From JAJTHC01 sp044348005 (lineage in GTDB: Bacteria; Cyanobacteriota; Vampirovibrionia; Vampirovibrionales; JAJTHC01): 64,000 bases of DNA. The stretch is from the NCBI GenBank assembly GCA_044348005.1, contig JBIKTR010000007.1:1-64000 (forward strand), read 5' to 3'. The position numbers and the translations under genes are program-made. Of this stretch, positions 60,977 to 64,000 are shown in pieces. The notes below the pieces were generated by a model, which worked only from the letters and a program-made list of their open reading frames with translations, searched no databases and was not told the DNA's origin. Positions within the stretch are counted from its first letter, which is position 1. Every line of letters begins with the position of its first letter.

Positions 60977-61777
60977 ATGAACGTGGAATACATTCTAATT
61001 GCAGGCGCCAGCGGTAAAATGGGCATGCCCTTTGTGGCCACGTGCTTAGATGATGACGCCCTGTGCTTGGTGGCGACGACGAGCCGTCGTTTGGCGGGGA
61101 CGAAACTCCATCCGCAAGCAGATGTTCAGGCTTATACCACGGTCGAAGAGGCGATTGCTCATGCCACGCATGCGCCGACGGTCGGGGTGGAGTTGACGCA
61201 CCCAAGCACGGTGTATGCCAACGTGCTTGCGATGATTGAAGCCGGTATTGCCCCTGTAATTGGGGCCACTGGCTTAAGTCCAGCACAAGAAAAAGAAATT
61301 GACGCCCAACTTAAGGCAAAAAAACTGGCGGGCTTGCTGGTGCCCAATTTTTCGATTGGGGCGGTGTTGATGATGCGTTTTGCGGCAGAAGCGAGTCGTT
61401 ATTTTGACCATGCTGAAATCATTGAACTTCACCACAATCAAAAAGCAGACGCTCCGAGTGGTACGAGCCTTCGTACGGTTGAAATGATGCAAGCCGTGCG
61501 TCCTGATTTTGGTGGAACCAATGGCGTGGAACATGAAACGCTTACAGGAGCCAGAGGCGCCACGTCTAAAGGGAACATCCACGTTCATTCGGTTCGCCTA
61601 CCGGGGTTGGTGGCTCATCAAGAAGTGTTGTTTGGCGACATGGGGCAAATGCTCAGTCTTCGGCATGACAGCTTTAACCGTTCATGCTTTATGGCAGGCA
61701 TTGCCTTGTGTTGTAAAAAAGTACGCTTGCTTGAAAGTGGCTTACACCACGGTTTAGAAACCGTTCTTTCGCTTTAG
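60977..61777 (+). CDS. dapB: 4-hydroxy-tetrahydrodipicolinate reductase
   Basis: A 266-residue NAD(P)H-dependent enzyme of lysine and peptidoglycan precursor synthesis. It begins ILIAGASGKMGMPFVATC (Rossmann), has PVIGATGLSP and VPNFSIGAVLMMRFA, and the catalytic block IIELHHNQKADAPSGTSL; the C-terminal GATSKGNIHVHSVRLPGLVA is typical. AAAGGAAA precedes the ATG. Its stop interlocks with clpX by four bases. Confidence 0.94.
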   Translation: MNVEYILIAGASGKMGMPFVATCLDDDALCLVATTSRRLAGTKLHPQADVQAYTTVEEAIAHATHAPTVGVELTHPSTVYANVLAMIEAGIAPVIGATGLSPAQEKEIDAQLKAKKLAGLLVPNFSIGAVLMMRFAAEASRYFDHAEIIELHHNQKADAPSGTSLRTVEMMQAVRPDFGGTNGVEHETLTGARGATSKGNIHVHSVRLPGLVAHQEVLFGDMGQMLSLRHDSFNRSCFMAGIALCCKKVRLLESGLHHGLETVLSL

Positions 61778-63138
61778 GAAGCCACCTTGTCTGTCGCCGC
61801 TTTTTCTTCGGGCGCTGAAACTTCTTCAGGGGTGTTCACCACTTTTAAAATGGTTTTTTGTTTCACCATTTCAGGGGTAATGTGAACCGAGGTTAAATCT
61901 TTACGGCTGGGGGCTTCATACATGAAGTCTAACATAATTTCTTCCACGATCGAACGCAAGGCCCTGGCCCCCGTCTTACGTTTGGCGGCTTCTTGCGCAA
62001 TGGCTTTGGCCGTGTCTTCTTGAAAAGTCAACGCAATGCCATCCATCGCCAAGAGTTCTTGGTACTGCTTGAATAACGCACTTTTAGGTTCGGTGAGAAT
62101 ACGGATCAAGGCTTCTTCATCCAAAGGTTCTAAAATGGCCAAGATAGGCACTCGGCCCGTAAACTCAGGAATTAACCCAAACTTCACCAAGTCATCGGGT
62201 TCGGTTTTCTTGAGGAGTTTGGCATTTTCCAAATCATTTTCATAGGCCGTTTTAGGGGCTTTTTTCACTTCGCTACCAAAGCCAATTTTACTGGTGGCTT
62301 CCACGCGACGGGCGACGATTTTTTCCAACCCATCAAAGGCTCCCCCACAAATAAACAAAATGTTATGCGTGTTGATTTGAATAAACTCTTGGTGCGGATG
62401 CTTACGTCCCCCTTGAGGTGGGACATTGGCGGTGGTGCCTTCAATCATTTTTAGCAAGGCTTGTTGTACTCCTTCACCCGAAACGTCTCGCGTGATACTG
62501 GGATTTTCGCTTTTACGAGAAATTTTGTCGATTTCGTCAATGTAAATAATGCCTCGTTCCGCTTTAGCAGGATCATAATCGGCGGCTTGGTACAAGCGCA
62601 GTAAGATATTTTCAACATCATCGCCCACATAGCCGGCTTCAGTCAGGGTGGTGGCATCTGCAACAGCAAAGGGAACGTCTAAGTATTTCGCGAGTGTTTG
62701 AGCCAACAAGGTTTTCCCGCTTCCTGTGGGGCCAATAAGCATGATGTTTGATTTTGAAATTTCGACTTCTGAAGTCGATTCAGTGTCTTGTTTCTGTTTA
62801 ACCGCGTAGTTAATGCGTTTATAGTGATTGTACACCGCCACAGACAAGATCTTCTTCGCTTCTTCTTGACCAATGATGTGTTCATCCAACAACGCTTTGA
62901 GTTCTTTGGGCGTGGGCAGGTTTTCAATCATGGTCAAGGCGGTTTCTGGGGCATTGGGATCTTTTTGAACCGCTTGAGTCTTGGCAAATTCGAGGAACTC
63001 TTCTGCTAAAATATCGTTGCACAATTCCACACATTCATCACAAATAAAGACTTCAGGGCCTGCAATGAGTTTTTTGACTTGGTCTTGTGTTTTACCACAG
63101 AATGAACATTTTAAGCGAGTTTCTTCTGATTTTGACAT
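61774..63138 (-). CDS. clpX: ATP-dependent Clp protease ATPase subunit ClpX
   Basis: A 454-residue AAA+ unfoldase that feeds substrates to ClpP. The N-terminal zinc domain has C11, C14, C33 and C36; the P-loop GPTGSGKTLLAQTLAK lies near 135; GYVGDDVENILLRLYQAADY, GIIYIDEIDKISRK, DVSGEGVQQALLKMIEG (Walker B and substrate loops) and a ClpP-contact loop like IGFGSEVK follow. Length is normal. It lies downstream of clpP with a terminator-like hairpin between them. Confidence 0.96.
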   Translation of the reverse strand: MSKSEETRLKCSFCGKTQDQVKKLIAGPEVFICDECVELCNDILAEEFLEFAKTQAVQKDPNAPETALTMIENLPTPKELKALLDEHIIGQEEAKKILSVAVYNHYKRINYAVKQKQDTESTSEVEISKSNIMLIGPTGSGKTLLAQTLAKYLDVPFAVADATTLTEAGYVGDDVENILLRLYQAADYDPAKAERGIIYIDEIDKISRKSENPSITRDVSGEGVQQALLKMIEGTTANVPPQGGRKHPHQEFIQINTHNILFICGGAFDGLEKIVARRVEATSKIGFGSEVKKAPKTAYENDLENAKLLKKTEPDDLVKFGLIPEFTGRVPILAILEPLDEEALIRILTEPKSALFKQYQELLAMDGIALTFQEDTAKAIAQEAAKRKTGARALRSIVEEIMLDFMYEAPSRKDLTSVHITPEMVKQKTILKVVNTPEEVSAPEEKAATDKVAS

Positions 63139-63171
63139 AGGGGGTGGAACTCCTGCTCCTTAAACAATAAT

Positions 63172-63204
63172 AAAGACTGGAATGGTGTTTGAATTCCAGT
63201 CTTT
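63172..63204 (-). terminator. Hairpin between clpP and clpX
   Basis: AAAGACTGGAAT at 63172-63183 and ATTCCAGTCTTT at 63193-63204 form a perfect 12-bp stem with a 9-base loop. On the minus strand it is followed by an AT-rich stretch beginning ATTATTG. It would terminate or attenuate transcription from clpP before clpX. Confidence 0.75.
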
Positions 63205-63255
63205 GTTGGCCTTGTATGAATCAAACGCATCATCACGTCCTTCAATCAAGACGAC

Positions 63256-63867
63256 CTAAAGCTTGGTAATGACTTTGTCAATCATGCCGTACGCAACGGC
63301 TTCTTCAGGGGTCATAAAGTAATCACGATCCGTGTCTTGTTCGATTTTTTGAATCGACTGCCCCGAATGTGACGCCATAAGTTGATTTAAGGTACGTTTT
63401 AAACGACCAATTTCAGCCGCTTGAATTTCAATATCGGACGACTGACCTTGAGCCCCCCCCCATGGCTGGTGAATCATAATACGGGCATGAGGCAACGCCA
63501 TCCGCTTGCCTTTTTCTCCGCCAGAAAGCAGAAAAGCACCCATTGAACAGGCTTGACCCAAACATATGGTGGAAACATTCGCACGCACATGCTTCATGGT
63601 GTCGTAAATCGCCAAGCCCGCAGTAACACTACCACCGGGGGAGTTGATGTAGAGCATAATGTCTTTTTCAGGGTTTTCAGAATCGAGCAACAGTAGTTGA
63701 GCGATAATGACATTGGCGACGTTATCGTCCACCCCTGTGCCTAAGAAAATAATACGTTCACGCAACAAGCGGGAAAAAATATCAAAAGAGCGCTCTCCAC
63801 GACTGGACTGCTCAATGACCATAGGAATTAGAGCCATTTGCTCTTGAAAGTTAGACATCATCATCAC
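63256..63867 (-). CDS. clpP: ATP-dependent Clp protease proteolytic subunit ClpP
   Basis: A 203-residue serine protease forming the tetradecameric chamber served by ClpX. ERSFDIFSRLLRERIIFLGT, LYINSPGGSVTAGLAIYDT, catalytic Ser in GQACSMGAFLL (about residue 108), His in ARIMIHQPWGGAQGQ (about 132) and Asp in DTDRDYFM (about 180) are present. A run of nine C on the plus strand (63453-63461) encodes the conserved Trp-Gly-Gly. The start is a GTG at 63867 or one of three following ATGs; the AAGGAG site at 63883-63878 favours the GTG or the first ATG. Confidence 0.95.
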   Translation of the reverse strand: MMMMSNFQEQMALIPMVIEQSSRGERSFDIFSRLLRERIIFLGTGVDDNVANVIIAQLLLLDSENPEKDIMLYINSPGGSVTAGLAIYDTMKHVRANVSTICLGQACSMGAFLLSGGEKGKRMALPHARIMIHQPWGGAQGQSSDIEIQAAEIGRLKRTLNQLMASHSGQSIQKIEQDTDRDYFMTPEEAVAYGMIDKVITKL

Positions 63868-63935
63868 GATTTCGTCTCTCCTTAAATCTCTTCTAAAACG
63901 TTAGACGCCTTAATCCTAATACAAATAACTTCACT

Positions 63936-63944
63936 ATTGTAACA
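63936..63944 (-). promoter_or_regulatory. Extended -10 promoter for clpP
   Basis: On the minus strand this reads TGTTACAAT, about 70 bases upstream of clpP. The remaining bases to the window edge show no gene. Confidence 0.55.
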
Positions 63945-64000
63945 AAAAATTTGAATTAAGGCGACATCCCAACCCTTTTTCCCCCGCCTAAACGAAGCGC

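Noticed and set aside
1..64000. tRNA or rRNA genes, prophage, integrase or attachment sites
   Set aside because: No cloverleaf-type sequences, rRNA blocks, phage structural genes or integrase were recognised on reading both strands; a tRNAscan/Infernal run would be needed to exclude them fully.

Overview
The window is a gene-dense stretch of chromosome from a motile, Gram-negative-type bacterium. The best single lineage clue is the OmpR-type response regulator at 22404-23216, whose receiver domain closely resembles cyanobacterial RpaB/Ycf27. No photosynthesis gene is present, while flagellar genes, several prepilin-like proteins and heterotrophic enzymes are. This combination suggests a non-photosynthetic relative of cyanobacteria (Vampirovibrionia/Melainabacteria, perhaps Vampirovibrionales). 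That assignment is an inference from gene content, not a computed phylogeny.

Layout. 1-504: the end of an IS1595-type insertion sequence abutting a gene that has lost its 5' end. 732-2192: fliI. 2257-4042: an AT-rich two-gene cassette, an SMC/ABC-like ATPase followed by a small PD-(D/E)XK-like protein, wedged between fliI and mgtE; it is the best candidate for an undescribed (probably defence) system. 4056-20111: housekeeping and central metabolism (mgtE, hisD, rimO, dnaX, gpmA, fmt, gdhA, sucCD, tpx, ilvD), with two copies of a structured dispersed repeat at 6916-7157 and 15115-15444. 20297-26483: small membrane or unknown proteins, a Nudix hydrolase, the RpaB-like regulator, an MnmC-type tRNA methyltransferase and a PLP-dependent decarboxylase. 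26619-32314: a flagellar block (HD-like protein, fliJ, fliK, flgD, flgE). 32452-39760: purE, purK, two acetyltransferases around a membrane protein, upp, a prepilin-like protein and glnA. 39947-44091: a peptide-type solute-binding protein and a run of small lineage-specific proteins. 44093-49133: aspA, a RecB-like nuclease, recR, panB and tlyA. 49134-49820: a non-coding region with a very strong palindrome and a 21-bp tandem array, leading into an orphan HerA-like ATPase. 51056-54323: two prepilin-like proteins and a TonB-like protein. 54352-63867: an acyl-CoA synthetase, mfd, a radical SAM protein, dapB, clpX and clpP.

How the genes work together. fliI, fliJ, fliK, flgD and flgE belong to one hook/export apparatus although fliI is about 26 kb from the rest. 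gdhA, glnA, aspA and sucCD link nitrogen assimilation to the TCA cycle. dnaX, recR, mfd and the RecB-like nuclease are DNA replication and repair functions. clpP and clpX form a protease operon with a terminator-like hairpin between them. The prepilin-like and TonB-like proteins point to an envelope with an outer membrane. Promoters in the window repeatedly show an extended -10 of the form TGnTAnAAT, and several convergent gene pairs overlap by exactly four bases at their stop codons.

Coordinates and motifs were read by eye. No database search, alignment, GC computation or structure prediction was run.
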